From Peromyscus leucopus (Eukaryota > Chordata > Mammalia > Rodentia > Cricetidae): DNA of 64,000 nucleotides. The stretch's first letter is position 1. Every line of letters begins with the position of its first letter. Both the position numbers and the translations under genes were made by a program. This document shows, piece after piece, positions 1 to 11,407 of the stretch. The DNA lies in contig NC_051071.1 in NCBI RefSeq assembly GCF_004664715.2, positions 89,757,436 to 89,821,435 of the forward strand, written 5' to 3'. Below the pieces are notes generated by a model. It searched no databases, was not told the origin of the DNA, and worked only from the letters and a program-made list of their open reading frames with translations.

Positions 1-263
1 TCCCTGTTCCAAGCTGTGTCTGCTTGTCTCCATCCTCGGGCCTGTCTGCCTCTGTGGCCCGCCACCAGGCCTGTATGTCTCTGCCGGCTGCCGCCGCGGG
101 TCTACCTACCTCTGCTTGTCACTGCTGCCAGGTCAGTCTACCTCTGCGGGCCGCTGCCTTGGGCCTACCTGCATTTGCTTGTCTCCGCTGCTGGGCCTGT
201 CTACCTCTGTGGGCCGCCACCGGGCCTGTATGTCCCTGTTGGCCACCACCGCTGGGCCCGTCT
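1..263 (-). mobile_element. LINE-1 5' UTR (5' end; body lies left of the window)
   Basis: Read on the minus strand, this GC-rich stretch matches the first bases of the full-length LINE-1 at 34340, including the run ending in cagcttggaacaggga. It consists of short degenerate repeats of a 'cagaggtagac(a/g)ggcccagc' type, longer here than in the 34340 copy. The 5' terminus is near 263, where unrelated sequence begins. This is probably the promoter end of a full-length element whose ORFs are outside the window. The 84- and 86-codon ORFs over it are repeat artefacts. Confidence 0.8.
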
Positions 264-289
264 CAGTTAAATATTCTTAACTAAAGTAT

Positions 290-486
290 GACCCTGAAAC
301 ACAAAGGCTTGTACCTCATAGCTCACAGCTTTTCCTTTTAAAAAACCCTTCACTCTGAGAGCTCAGGGCCATCCTCCTTCACCTGGCTAGCCCAGACCAC
401 GCCCAGGCTTGCATGTTATTAATAAGCCCCTTTGTACTTGCATCGGATATTGGCTCTGTGGTGGTCTTGCTTGGGGGTCTCACAAC
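290..486 (+). mobile_element. Possible class I ERV-type LTR fragment
   Basis: The segment has a late poly(A) signal region (ttattaataagcccc), a pyrimidine/GT-rich stretch and an end at gggtctcaca, which resembles the U3-R-U5 end of rodent gammaretrovirus-like LTRs. The 5' limit is not clear and no target duplication was found. The family is not identified. Confidence 0.35.
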
Positions 487-848
487 ATGGGCACAACAAT
501 TTCTACATTAGGTTTTTTTGGAGTTTGTGTCTGAATGCTTCCTGTGACAGTGTCTACACCATCTATATTGTTATCTGTGTTGTCTGTTGTCTGTGTGTCT
601 GTCTGTGTCTGTGTTAAGATGTGCTGTCTACACAGGGCATAAACCAAGTACTAGCAGATTTGAAAAGCATTCAGACCTTGGCCTTCAGGAAGGTGAAAAG
701 AAGACAGATGGAAATAGATGTAACAATCTGCAGACTAACTCCTGATCCACACAGAAGACAATTCATAGAAGAACTGATTTTTATGTTTCTTCTTATCTTC
801 AAAACTAAATCAGTGTTTTCCATACATCAAAACAGATTTGTACAGCTA

Positions 849-1190
849 TGGAGCTGGCCCATTCAGCAAAGTGTCTGCCATGCAGCTGTGAGGATCTGAG
901 TTCAAATGCCTACAACACATGTAAAAATACCCAGGCACAGTAGTTCTCATCTGTAACTCCAGTGATGAAGGGTACAGAAGTGGACACTTGAGCTCATTAG
1001 CCAGCCAGTCTGGCCAAGCCAATGAGTTCTAGATCCAGTGAGGGACCTGCCTGGAAAAAGAAAGTGGAGAGTCATCAAGGAAAGCCTGGCATCAACCTCT
1101 GGCCTCCATATGCAGATATATGCATGCTCACCAACATGCACATGACCACACTCACATACACATGAGTGCACCCCACACAAACCTGTACAT
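849..1190 (+). repeat. B2/B4-type SINE, diverged
   Basis: It contains a tRNA-derived head (gagctggcccattcagcaaagtg, then gaggatctgagttcaaatgcc) and an ending of the type 'cctctggcctccatatgcagatatatgcatgctcacc'. This is typical of old composite rodent SINEs. It runs into a CT-rich tract at 1196-1305. Bases 487-848 show nothing recognisable. Confidence 0.6.
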
Positions 1191-1195
1191 AACAC

Positions 1196-1305
1196 CTCTC
1201 TTCTGTCTCTCTCTATGTCTGTCTCTCTTTATCTCTCTCATCTCTCTGTCTTTCTGTCTCTCTCTATCTCTCTCTCTCTGTTTCTCTCTGTGTGTCTGTC
1301 TGTCT
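1196..1305. repeat. CT-rich simple repeat
   Basis: Interrupted tct/ctg tract (tctctctctatgtctgtctctc and variants). It follows the SINE tail. Nothing else is recognised between 1306 and 1847. Confidence 0.85.
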
Positions 1306-1847
1306 CAAGAGAAGCTTCCTGAAGTTCTTAGTCATCTTTCCATAATTGTCAAGCCTCTCTGGCTATAGGGAAGTACCCTGAGGCTATGGGTGTCAAGCAG
1401 GAGGCCCAGTTGAGGAAACAATTTTATGCCATACATAAATTACAGTGAAAATGCTGAAAATCGTGATTCTGATGAGACACTATGTTTGGAACATGCTATA
1501 GTCATTTTAAAAAGTTTAATATGAAAGGGTATCTTTAAAGCCACATTATAGCTCAAATTAGACAAGGACCACAAAGGTGACATCTATAAGACAAGTCAGG
1601 AAAAACTGAGTCCCATTCTATTACCCCACGGTCACATTCAAACAAAGCAAATATGCTCAAGAAAATTGGCACCAAAGAAACAAAAGAAGAATAAATAGGT
1701 AAACTAAAACATTTATGTACCAAGGCATTATAAACAGAATAAAAAGGCAATACACAGAAGAGAAGAAATGTCTCTGTATCATGTATCTGGTTTGGGATTC
1801 TCATCTCAGAAACAAAAATCACTGTAACTAAATAGCAAGGAAAAGTT

Positions 1848-2015
1848 AAGGGCCAGTGAGATGATTCAGCAGGTGAGATGACTACCGCCATTCTTGATGA
1901 CCTTGAGTACCTGAAAGCCATGTGGTGGAGGGCTTGCTCTTGTAAACTGTCCTCTGACCTTCTCGTGTATTCTGTAGTACATGCATGCCCACACATATAC
2001 ACACACTAAAGAAAT
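1848..2015 (+). repeat. B2-type SINE
   Basis: Starts gggccagtgagatgattcagcaggtg (tRNA-derived A-box region), continues through a 'tcctctgaccttctcgtgtattctgtagtacatgcatgcccacac' tail and ends in an A-rich (aaataa) run. This is a standard B2 layout on the plus strand. Confidence 0.75.
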
Positions 2016-2129
2016 AAATAACTTTGGAATGAAAAGAAAACTTTCTTATTTAAAATGGGAAATTGCAGTCACTTCATAAAACATCCAGTGAAATATCATT
2101 TATTTTTTCTTAAATATCATATTCAAAAC

Positions 2130-2850
2130 AAGAAAGAACACAAGTTTAGGTGAGGATGTGGACAGTTGGAGCCCTTGGGTTGTGCTGGTAAGGATATATA
2201 ATAGTATAGTGGAGTTGGAGACAGGACAGCAGTTCCTCCAACAATTAACCCAATAACCTATGATTTGGCAACTCAAGCTTTCTACCTTAAAGAGCAAAAG
2301 TCCAGAGCTCAAAAAGATGTACTTGCACACACAACAGCACATGTCATAGTAGCCAAAGTTGAGAACAAACCACATTTCCAGCCACAGATAAATGGGAAAC
2401 AACACAGCAAACACATACAATTGACTATTATTCTGCCTTACAGAGCCCAAGAAATCCACACACATGCCAAACTTTGATGAACCTGAGGACATTAGACCAA
2501 TGGAAATAAGCCAGCCAAAACAAACAAAAACAAAACCCCTAAAACAGGAAAACACAGATAATTGTGTGATTCCAATTCAGGGTTCCCATATTAGTCACAT
2601 TCAATGACAGAAAGTAGAATGGTTGATACCAGGAATTGGGAGTGGGCAGTATGTGGAGTCTTCTTTCAGAGCTCTCGGGTTCCATTTGGGAAGATGAAAA
2701 AATGTCCTACATTTAGAGTATGATGATGGTCATATAACATGAAGATACTCCATACACAAAAACTGCTGAAATGTGAAGTGTGTAGTGTGTATAGTTTCAT
2801 ATTATCTACACACAAACATGTGAAAAACTGAATTCGTCCACTCAGGCTTC
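2130..2850 (+). repeat. Ancient LINE-1 (L1M-type) ORF2 end and 3' UTR
   Basis: Diverged copy of the L1 ORF2 C-terminal coding region and 3' UTR. Landmarks in order are a frame resembling 'gaggatgtgg..ggagcccttgg', 'catagtagccaaag', 'cagataaatggg', 'gatgaacctgaggacattag', 'gaaataagccagcc', and the 3' UTR marker 'cagaaagtagaatggttgataccaggaattggg' followed by 'gggaagatgaaaaaatg'. No frame is open. It lies just downstream of exon 10 of the Abcg3-like gene. Confidence 0.75.
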
Positions 2851-2983
2851 AATGTACCAACACACTCTATCACATCATAAAATGATTACGCTGTTCTTGC
2901 CATGAATTCCAATTCTTAATGGATTTACATAAGTGTGAACAAAGTGACAGCATTTCTCAAAATCAAGATGAGAGTTTGCTTAC

Positions 2984-3066
2984 CTGATATGGACTTCATT
3001 ACAGTCATTTCTTAGGACACGGTAAATGGTACCCACAGTCACAGACAGTATGGCTATGATAAATGC
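2984..3066 (-). CDS. Abcg3: Abcg3-like exon 10 (TM helix 1)
   Basis: An 83-bp exon, the ABCG2 exon 10 length, with acceptor ctttttgaaag and donor gtaagc. It encodes residues 392-418 plus two bases, with AFIIAILSVTVGTIYRVL as the hydrophobic helix and RNDCNEVHI after it. No later exon of the gene is found between 1 and 2983, so exons 11 onward are outside the window. Confidence 0.9.
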
Positions 3067-4055
3067 CTTTCAAAAAGAAAACAGGAAAATGAACAAATTT
3101 CCATTATGAATAGAAAGTATTCTATATATTGTCAATTATTTAATATATATGGTTTCTTAATCAGATCTCTCCAGTGAGGTAAACACTATAATTTGGCCAG
3201 AGTCCCTGAAGAATATGAAACACACATGTTAACAGACTGCTTGTGTGTTAAACTGAAAACTAAGGTCTCTGCAATCTGAGGCTCTGACAGCACAGACCCT
3301 GGAAAAGCTAAGACTTCTCCCAGTCCTCCACCAGGAACAGCCAGTGAAGGGCTCAGTTCAGGTTCTGAATCATGGATGACACAGGGTGGAGAGAATGCAG
3401 GTACCTGGGGAGGTTACGGGACAAACTAAAGTAAGTGACAAAAGTGTTCACCTAAACTGAGATCTCAACTCTGGTGCAGCGAACATGTGCAGTTTCTACT
3501 TCAAGTGGTTTGAAGAACTCCATCTTTCTTTACTCTAGTTAGAAACAAGTTCACCCCAGGCCAGGGGACAGCTCAGTGGCAGAGCCCTGCACAGCATACA
3601 CTAGACCTAGCCCTGATTCCCTCAATGCAAACCAAATAACAAAACTGAAAATGACTCACAACCCAGTTCCTGGCTGTGGGATCTTGTGTGCTAAGAAGGG
3701 GTGAGCTGGTCCTCACCTGTGTCACCTCTGGGAAGTCTGTGCCTGTGTGGAAACGAGCACTATTGCTGTCACCACAGTGTTCAGACAGCGTCCTCTGGGT
3801 CACCTGATGCCCCATTGCCCCTCATCTCTGTCACTGCTGCTCCATAAACCTCAGCCAGAGCAGCCTGTGCTCAAGTCTCATCTAAGCTGCCAACTCCTCC
3901 AGACCGTCATCTACCTCCATCCACTCAGTCCGTGCAGACAGTCACAAGGCCCTGCACTGCTTTGGTTTGGGGTTAAAATGGCTTTAAAAGGTGCTTTACT
4001 TAGGAAAGGAGTAAGGCTACATGATGTTGTAACTTATTTAAAAGATTCTGTTATT
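3067..4055 (-). other. Intron 9 proximal part, no recognised repeat
   Basis: Low-copy sequence between exon 10 and a B1 element. ORFs here lack splice sites or family resemblance. Nothing functional is recognised. Confidence 0.5.
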
Positions 4056-4061
4056 CCTCTG

Positions 4062-4066
<5 letters not shown>

Positions 4067-4098
<32 letters not shown>

Positions 4099-4245
4099 GT
4101 TTTTCGAGACAGGGTTTCTCTATGTAGCTTTGCACCTTTCCTGGAACTCACTCGGTAGCCCAGTCTGGCCTCGAACTCACAGAGATCCGCCTGACTCTGC
4201 CTCCCAAGTGCTGGGATTAAAAGCGTGCGCCACCACCGACCAGCC
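4067..4245 (-). repeat. B1 SINE with 11-bp target duplication
   Basis: Poly(T) at 4067-4097, then the reverse complement of the B1 consensus (gagacagggtttctc ... gctgggattaaaagcgtgcgccaccacc). The flanks cctctgatgat at 4056-4066 and 4246-4256 are identical target-site duplications. Confidence 0.95.
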
Positions 4246-4334
4246 CCTCTGATGATGTTTTAAAAGTAGAATATTATGGTCTAAGGGAAAGTATCCTACC
4301 ACGTAACTTAACAAATTAGAACTCAAAATACTAG

Positions 4335-4528
4335 GACTTGGAGATGAGGCTCATCAGTTAAGATCACTAGCTGCTCTTGCAGAGGGCCTGAGATTCAGTT
4401 CCCAGCACCCAAATGGCCCCTACAACCTTCTGTAACTCCAGTTTCAGAGGATCTGATGTCTTCTGCTGGCCTCCATGGACATGCCTATGATGCATAAATA
4501 TAGATGCACTCAAAACAGCCATACATAA

Positions 4529-4578
<50 letters not shown>
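4335..4578 (+). repeat. B2 SINE with (TAAA)n tail
   Basis: Head ggacttggagatgaggctcatcagttaag, body ending 'ctgctggcctccatgg', then a taaa-type repeat from about 4527 to 4578. A short (CA)n tract follows at 4615-4642. Confidence 0.8.
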
Positions 4579-4583
<5 letters not shown>

Positions 4584-4642
4584 GAGATTTAGACCTCAGT
4601 TCCTAACATTCCTAACACACACACACACACATACACACACAC

Positions 4643-5992
4643 TTCTTACCTCATGATACTGCCTCACTGTTGAACAATGAGTAACACAATTTGATGAATG
4701 TAACTCACTTTTTCCAGTCATATTGAATCATTTATTCCAAAAACAATGGATATAAAAATGTCTCTTTTATGACATAAATAAATGGTAACTGAATAAGCAG
4801 ATAAAATTATAGAAAAGACCAAAGTGTCTGGAGCAACAGACAGTATAACTCAAATGGTAAGAATATTCACATACATGCAGAGAAGGAAGCAACATTGAAA
4901 TATGAAAGCACACATGTTAGGAAGTAAGTGGTGTTTCATTACAGCCAACAACATAGGAACTTCAGTATTCAACAGAAACTGAATGCCTGACAATAAAATA
5001 ACAACACACTATCAGCAGAACTGACTGTAAGTTCTGGTTTACAGGGACAGGGATGTAGGTCCATGGTAGAGTGATTCCTCTCATAGCTGAGACCCCAGGA
5101 TCAAACACTAACACAGCAGAATTCTCAACATCATGAAATAAATATAAATGAATAAGTGATGGCCCAGTGAGCTGGAAGAACCACATTTCTGTGTGACATT
5201 CATGCTAAAATAACAGAAAATTTTAAGGCATGATGATCCTTATTACAGAGCCAGTTTAAAGAAAAGTGGAACCTCACTTCCTCCCAGTTCCCAGTCAGCT
5301 GACAGGGAAGAGCACTGTTCAGTCCAGTCACTATCTGTGTGTGAACTGCACTCTGAGTGACTTCTGCTTTCACACTGGACTCCAATAAGGAACAGCACTC
5401 TGCAATGGGCTCATCTCTCAGGCAGTGCATGCACAGGCTCCCTCAGAGGGGATCAATGGCCCTGTTTCCCCATTCAATGATTTCAACTACAGATCAACCC
5501 CCTTTCGCTCCCCAGTTACCTCCACCCTTCCTACTTAAACTTTCTCCAAAGTCCATTCTGTCATCTGACATGCTACAGTTTTATCTGTTTATTCAGTTAC
5601 CATCCATCCACCCCATGAAAAGTTACAGCAGGACAGAAGCCTTTGACTCCCTTACTCATTCCTGGACTTTGAACTTGTAGGATGCACTGGTGAATTAGAC
5701 AGGTGTGAGGAACTCCCAGGTGTGCTGAATTTCTTGTTGATTTCCCTGAATTAAATTTCCTACTGAGATTAGTCATTATAGTTCCTCTAAATACAAAACA
5801 ACCACTAAAAATGTTGTCTGTAAGTAAAAAGTTAATCATGTTCTACTTGCTTTATTGAATATATGCCGAGTGGAAATGACAAATACATGGAACAGAATAG
5901 TAGATAAATGTGACCTGAAGTAGACTGACTCAGAAACAAATTGTTCCCACTTGATTTTTTCACAATACAATTACAATAGTTCATCAGATTAC
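4643..5992 (-). other. Intron 9 distal part, no recognised feature
   Basis: Low-copy AT-rich intronic sequence leading to the splice donor of exon 9. The ORFs of 74-107 codons on both strands have no family resemblance. Confidence 0.5.
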
Positions 5993-6243
5993 CTGAATCA
6001 CAGTGACCTGTGTAAAACCACAGTAATTTTTGAATGACCGACAGATAATCCACCAAAGCTGATGCCAGAAAGGGGTGACACACGTGATCTGCTCCAAGGC
6101 TGAGCTCCTCCCTGCCCTCTGTTCCCCCAAGAGTAGATCCAGTTCAGTTCTCATTTCTCTGTATAAGGAGGACTGGGCATACATATTGTCTAATTTTTCT
6201 GTGACTTGGTGCCGTCTCTCAGAAAGTTCTGTATATTTGTCAG
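5993..6243 (-). CDS. Abcg3: Abcg3-like exon 9 (linker and pre-TM region)
   Basis: A 251-bp exon with acceptor tttatcccaaag and donor gtaatc. It encodes residues 308-391: a charged linker, then NMYAQSSLYREM, ITCVTPFWHQLWWIICRSFK and VTVIQ. The last part is the amphipathic elbow and entry to transmembrane helix 1 in ABCG proteins. Its similarity to mouse Abcg3 (MYAQS, CVTPF, VTVIQ) is the strongest paralogue-specific evidence in the window. Confidence 0.92.
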
Positions 6244-6372
6244 CTTTGGGATAAAAGTGAATAAAGACAAGAAGCAGACAGTAATTTAACTGATTTTTCT
6301 GAGACACTTTTCATGAATAACACATACATTATGTACTAGTTTTTCTCTGAGACAGTCTCATATACCCTAGGA

Positions 6373-6873
6373 TGTAGCATGAATCTTAAAGAGTCTTATT
6401 AACAAAAATAAACCCAGAGCCAGGTATTGGGTGAACGCTGGAAGATCAGAGAAGCAGAACAAGCCACAGCTACCTCACCTGGCCAACTTCTCAGATGATC
6501 CTGTTTCCTCAGACTGGGAGCCTCTGAGTGCTTATCCAAAGGAATCTCAGTTGAACTGCTTCTCGAAAGACTGAAAGCTTAACCAGTCAAAAGCTTCTAG
6601 TTTCTGGTCCTCACGCCTTATATACCTTTCTGCTTTCTGCCATCACTCTCTAGGATTAACGGCTCACTTTCTGAGATTAAAGGCATGAGTTACCATGCTT
6701 GGCTATTTCCACTGTGCCCTTGAACTCAAAGAGATCCATGCCTCCAGAAGGCTAGGATTAAAGGTATGAGTGCCACCATTTTCTAGCCTCTGTATCTAGT
6801 GGCTGTACTGTTCTCTGACCCCAGATAAGTTTATTAGGGTACACAATATTTTGGGGAACACAATACCACCACC
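6373..6873 (-). mobile_element. Solo LTR, family A (diverged)
   Basis: Begins tgtagcatgaatc and ends near caataccaccacc. It shares its whole layout with the elements at 31712-32135 and 42260-42751: 'accccagataagtttatta', 'caatatt(t)tggggaacacaata', and B1-like antisense blocks (taggattaaaggtatgagtgcc). In LTR sense orientation it reads from TGTGGTGGTATTGTG-like sequence. No target duplication is evident. Confidence 0.7.
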
Positions 6874-7094
6874 GTAGACTTGCCTCAAATTTTGCTAAAA
6901 AGCCAAGGGTGACCTTAAAACTTCTCCAGGTCCTCCTGTGTCTGTCTCAAAGGCTAAGATGACAGACATGCACTTCACACACAGTTATGTGGTGCTAGGA
7001 ACCAAAGGCTTGGTGCATGCAAGGCAATGATGCTACCAGCTGACGTACATCTTCAACCCACCAAATTTTGAGCATAATAAAATTACCCCTGTGA

Positions 7095-7267
7095 AGCCAG
7101 GCGGTGGTGGCACACGCCTTTAATCCCAGCACTCGGGAGGCATAGGCAGGTGGATCACTGTGAGTTCGAGGCCAGCCTGGTCTCCAAAGCAAGTTCCAGG
7201 AAAGGCGCAAAGCTACACATAGAAACCCTGTCTTGAAAAACCAAAATTAAAATAAAATAAAATAAAT
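7095..7267 (+). repeat. B1 SINE with target duplication
   Basis: Near-consensus B1 (gccaggcggtggtggcacac ... gaaaccctgtcttgaaaaacc) followed by an A-rich (aaataa) tail. The flanks ttacccctgtg at 7084-7094 and 7268-7278 are duplicated target. Confidence 0.95.
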
Positions 7268-7501
7268 TTACCCCTGTGTAATTCCTTAACAGATTAGAAG
7301 AGCGTCCCTCACTGAACTGACTACTTATATTATCCCATGGATACAGCAAACTGAATGACCTCTTCCCATATGGACCCCAAGTCTTAACAAAGTCTTCCTT
7401 CCCTTTGTAACATAAAAGACTGGTGCCTGCTTTTTGCCACATGTGAATGTATATGCAAATGTAAAAACTGCCAAGTATCATGTTTTTTAAATGTTATAAA
7501 C

Positions 7502-7622
7502 AAAGCCAGGCATCATGACATAACCCTGTAATACCTATATTTGGGAGGTGAGGTAGAAAGAGCACACATTTAAGGCCAGCCTGGCTACATAAGCAAACCA
7601 CATCTAAAACAATGACAAGGAC
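7502..7622 (+). repeat. Old B1-type SINE
   Basis: Recognisable through gccaggcatcatgacataaccctgtaat, gggaggtgaggtag and aaggccagcctggctacat. It is much more diverged than its neighbours. Confidence 0.65.
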
Positions 7623-7862
7623 AATATGACAAACAATAAGTACATTTACTTTCTAACAGAAATTTCCTTTACAACTGACAGTATCATATAAATGGTCTAT
7701 TATAATTTAAATATAAAACACCAAGCACAACAGACAGAAAACACTATTAGCTAAGTTTAGGACACTGAATTAACATATAAAGCTACTATCCAAAGAACCA
7801 CACTACTGTGTTATAATGAAATCAGTTAGGCAAAAAAATCTGACTCTAAAAGATTCACATAC

Positions 7863-7964
7863 CATCATGGCCTTCTTCCTCTGTGTTTAATATAGCTGAG
7901 AAACCTCCATTAATGATGTCCAGGAAGAAGTCTGCAGGGTTGTTGTGGGAATCATATTCGTAAC
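7863..7964 (-). CDS. Abcg3: Abcg3-like exon 8
   Basis: A 102-bp exon with acceptor ctttgtag and donor gtatgtg. It encodes residues 274-308, including NNPADFFLDIINGGFS, the conserved NPADF segment at the end of ABCG NBDs. An acidic linker (EEEGHD) follows. The phase (1 to 1) joins exons 7 and 9. Confidence 0.9.
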
Positions 7965-10063
7965 CTACAAAGAAGTTGGCCAAGAACACAAACCTGAGGA
8001 CCCTCTTTCAGAGAGTGGGATGGGGAGGGGAGACAGAATCTAAGAGCTTCTTCCTCTTCTTGCACCTTCCCCATTAACTTATCCTTTCCTCTTGCATATA
8101 CACTCATAATATTTCAAAAATATCTGCTCCCCAGTACAACATAAACATATATGTACATACACATTTATGAATATATATGTATGTTGATGTGTATGTTCTA
8201 CATACATATGTGAACTCTTTCTATGAAACAATCATTTGAATTTGGCCTAAATTTTTATTGGACTACAAAGACTCACATACGTTTACACTTTCAAATGACA
8301 AAGATTAATCAAAACCAAAGAGTGATACTGAGAGCTGCTGGTACAGTGGCCTTTACAGAGGCCACAAGAATATACAGCAGATGGTAATTAATAATTCAGG
8401 TGTCAACCCTCCAGGTGAATAACTCTCTGATGGAGGAATCTCGCTAAGCAAGGCTCATGGCCCCAGACTCTGAAAGCCAGGTGCGTCTGTCTGTAATTTC
8501 TCTCATGTGCCACTATGTTTCTTCCCTACAAACAGCTGTGGGTGTTCTCCTCAGTGCCTGTGGACACGGTTGTGTCTGTCTGTAATTCCACATGTGCAAA
8601 AACATCTGTGGTATCTCCCCAATACCTGCACTGCAATATGTGATCTCATACAGTATGTACATGTGATGTCATGATCACATCTCAATCTTATGGTCACTTA
8701 TATCTGTGGCCTGCCTGAAGATGACCCATCATTAAGCTGTATAATTTTGATATGTAGAAAATACACTAGGATATGCTTCAAAATTAGATCTATTATTCCG
8801 TGAGGACTGTAAGACATTTAGGCCCTGTTTTTTTATCACTAGCACAGACTTACATAAAGAAAACAACAATTTCTTCTCAGTTCTAAGACATGCTACATAC
8901 AATTGGCTGATTTTGAGCCTCAGAGCAAATTCAAACTACACTGAATGCTTCCTAAGACAAACCTCCACAGAAAATACACAAGGAAATATTCCCAGGTGTC
9001 TATTTGTAGAACCAAGGCCAGGCACAAAGCAACATTGGTGCCAGTTCCCTGCTTGATAAGTCTGGCTGATAAAGACCTACTCCCTAAAAAATTCCTCAGC
9101 AGTTTGTCTCACTGGGCTGTGCCCCCGGACTCAGCTCACAGCCTGAACCTTGCATGTGGGCATTGCCATGGTTACTCATGCCCTCAAATGTAACTTTTTT
9201 TTTTTTACTTTGCATGGATATAAGGGGAGACAGAACAAAGAAAGAGGGAGAAGCTAGAGAAAAATAAAATTCCTCAGTACGTGTGTGAGTCTGATTCCCT
9301 CAGATAAATAAGAGTTATCCCTAAGTCCTAGTACTCTGAAAGCATTCTTTTTGCAACCCTGGTTGGAGTTCAAGGAGCTGGTCTCTCAGGCTGCTAGAGA
9401 GTAATGAAAATCAAATATTTAAACCTATACTTGGAGATGCAATTATCAATAACTATATTCGTATTTCGCTAAAATGAAACTGACAGCATGAAACATTAAA
9501 AAAATATTTCATCATCCAATCTGACTATGAAAAAAAAAAAACAGGCAGGCAAAAACATGAGTCCACAGAAGCCAGACTTAAGCCAGTCTAGCCCCTAAGC
9601 ACTGCATAAACCTGAAATGCAAAGTTACAACTGACTTAAGTAACATCTCCACAGCTCCTCAGAGTCAGATCACACTAGGGGAAAACTGAAAACCACCATG
9701 TGTTAAGTGAGCCAGAACAGGATGATGCTGGGCTTTCCAAAGCTGTTCCAGTGACAGATAACTGGGCCTGAGGCCAGCATGTTAATTAAGAGGGTCACCA
9801 CAACTGGGATGCAGAACAAGAAGCTCAGGAAAAATACTGTAACCCAGGCGTGACACAGGACGGCAGAAAGAAAAGAGACCTGAACCACAAGACCGTGCTG
9901 CACAGCTAACAGAATCCTGTCACCAAACTAACCAAAGGTATTTAAAATGGAGAAACCCACACACAGTAATTCTGAAGGAAGGTCAAGCAGTACTCCTGGG
10001 AAGCCCTGTTCTCTTCCCAGATCCCTTGAATGAAGGAGCTCTCACAGCAAAAGCCAGCCATAC
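7965..10063 (-). other. Intron 7, no recognised gene or repeat
   Basis: Holds an AT/TG-rich patch near 8140-8215 and T- and A-runs at 9194 and 9530. It also holds a 66-codon minus-strand ORF at 9703-9903 with hydrophobic stretches (VFFLSFLFCIPVVVTLLINM), which I cannot assign to a family. No splice-site pair supports it as an exon of the transporter. Confidence 0.5.
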
Positions 10064-10215
10064 CTGCGGATTTGAAGTACTCCAATGCCTCTTGTGCAGG
10101 GCCGTGATACATGACTTTTCCTGAGGCCACTAAGGTGAGGCTATCAAAAAATCGGAAGATGGAGTACTGAGCCTGATTAATGGAGAAGATGACTGTCTGT
10201 CCCCTCATAGATATC
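10064..10215 (-). CDS. Abcg3: Abcg3-like exon 7 (H-loop region)
   Basis: A 152-bp exon, family length, with acceptor tttaaacttag and donor gtatgg. It encodes residues 223-274, including VIFSINQAQYSIFRFFDSLT and VMYHGPAQEALEYFKSA. The H-loop His of ABCG proteins (IHQP) is Asn here (INQA, residue 236). The adjacent Pro is also Ala, which differs from the mouse protein as I recall it. Confidence 0.92.
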
Positions 10216-10385
10216 CTAAGTTTAAAGAGAGAAAATCATAAGTCACTGGACATCAAAAACTTGAAATTCCCAACAAAATATTTTATTCCTGAAGTTATAC
10301 TCTCTGTTCCCATTTCAGTTGAATTTTCCTTAAAAACATCTCCTCTCACTTGTATTATGCACTCGATAGATGTAGACGAATTTCT

Positions 10386-10785
10386 AAACAGTCTTATTAA
10401 ATAAGAAACACAGAGCCAAATACAGGGGTAATAGCCAAAGACATCAGAGCAAATAGCCACGACTAGCCTTAGCTTACCACCACACAGTAGCTTCCCCAGA
10501 GAGAGCTTCTTCCTGTCTGACCTGTGCTTTTATTGCCTTCCTGTTCTGCCTTGTCATTGGCTCTAAGCCCAGCCACAAGACTTCCTTATCACTACCTGTC
10601 TGTACAGACCTCCTGGTCTCTATGGTTGGTGCTGGGATTAAAGCCGCATGTCACCACGCATGGCTGTGTCCTTGACCACACATGGACTCTATCTGCCATT
10701 TGATCAGATTAAGGATGTGTGTTACCACCACCTGATCATTGGTTTAGTACCTGAACCACCATTTTAGGAAGTCATATCTTCTGTT
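10386..10785 (-). mobile_element. Diverged LTR related to the intronic provirus
   Basis: Starts aacagtcttattaaataagaaacacagagccaa, as in the provirus LTRs at 15217 and 22483. It keeps 'ccttcctgttctgccttgtcattggctctaagcc', 'ctgtctgtacagacctcctggtct' and a B1-like 'tgctgggattaaagccgcatgtcaccacgc'. Ends are uncertain. It is an older relative of the same LTR family on the same strand. Confidence 0.65.
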
Positions 10786-10859
10786 AGGAGAAACAATAAC
10801 CCAAAATACTGTTTATAACTGATTTGAAAATATGTTTATAAAAGCTAGGTATGGTAGCA

Positions 10860-11180
10860 TATGTGTCCTGGACTGACCGGCTCATCTACCACCCAGACAC
10901 ACATCCAGGGCTTTGAGTTTGCCCAACCCATCATCTACCCCATCTGTGACCTGCTGTACCACATGTAGGGAATAGTGATCCTGCAGATCCATAGCTGCAG
11001 GATCTCCATGACTCAGGGTAGCAGCAGGATATCCCAGAGGAGTTTCAGTGAGGGTCCTGCATTGACGGTGTACCAGAAGCCAGAGGCCTTGAACCTCACC
11101 AACAACTGGTTACACAATGAAAGCTGTTTGGACAGAAGGGTCTGCTCCATGACGGCTGTGGCTCCCAGTGCCACTAATAC
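10860..11180 (+). pseudogene. Exon-like segment of unknown origin
   Basis: This GC-richer patch inside intron 6 reads on the plus strand as a coding-like frame with an in-frame stop after LLYHM, then a 100-codon ORF (10975-11277) containing SFSEGPALTVYQKPEALNLT. Its base composition contrasts with the intron around it. No parent gene was recognised. It could be a processed pseudogene fragment or chance. Confidence 0.3.
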
Positions 11181-11407
11181 ACATGAAGGGGTGATGGGGA
11201 GGGGAGAGAGAGGAGGGAATGTTTGCTTCTGTTTCTTTTATTCTCAGCAGGACAAGTGGTTGGTAGCAACAAGATAAGGAGCAGAATAATGGCATAACAG
11301 CTGATTGTTTTCCCTGTCAGACTGTTAATGAATCACAAAAGGAAAAATTGTAATTTCATGTGACATAACCCAGAACCACCAGCATGATTAGATGATCAAG
11401 ATTCAAA

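Noticed and set aside
1553..2555. 149- and 151-codon minus-strand ORFs as extra transporter exons
   Set aside because: They overlap a B2 SINE and an ancient LINE-1 and do not resemble ABCG transmembrane segments.
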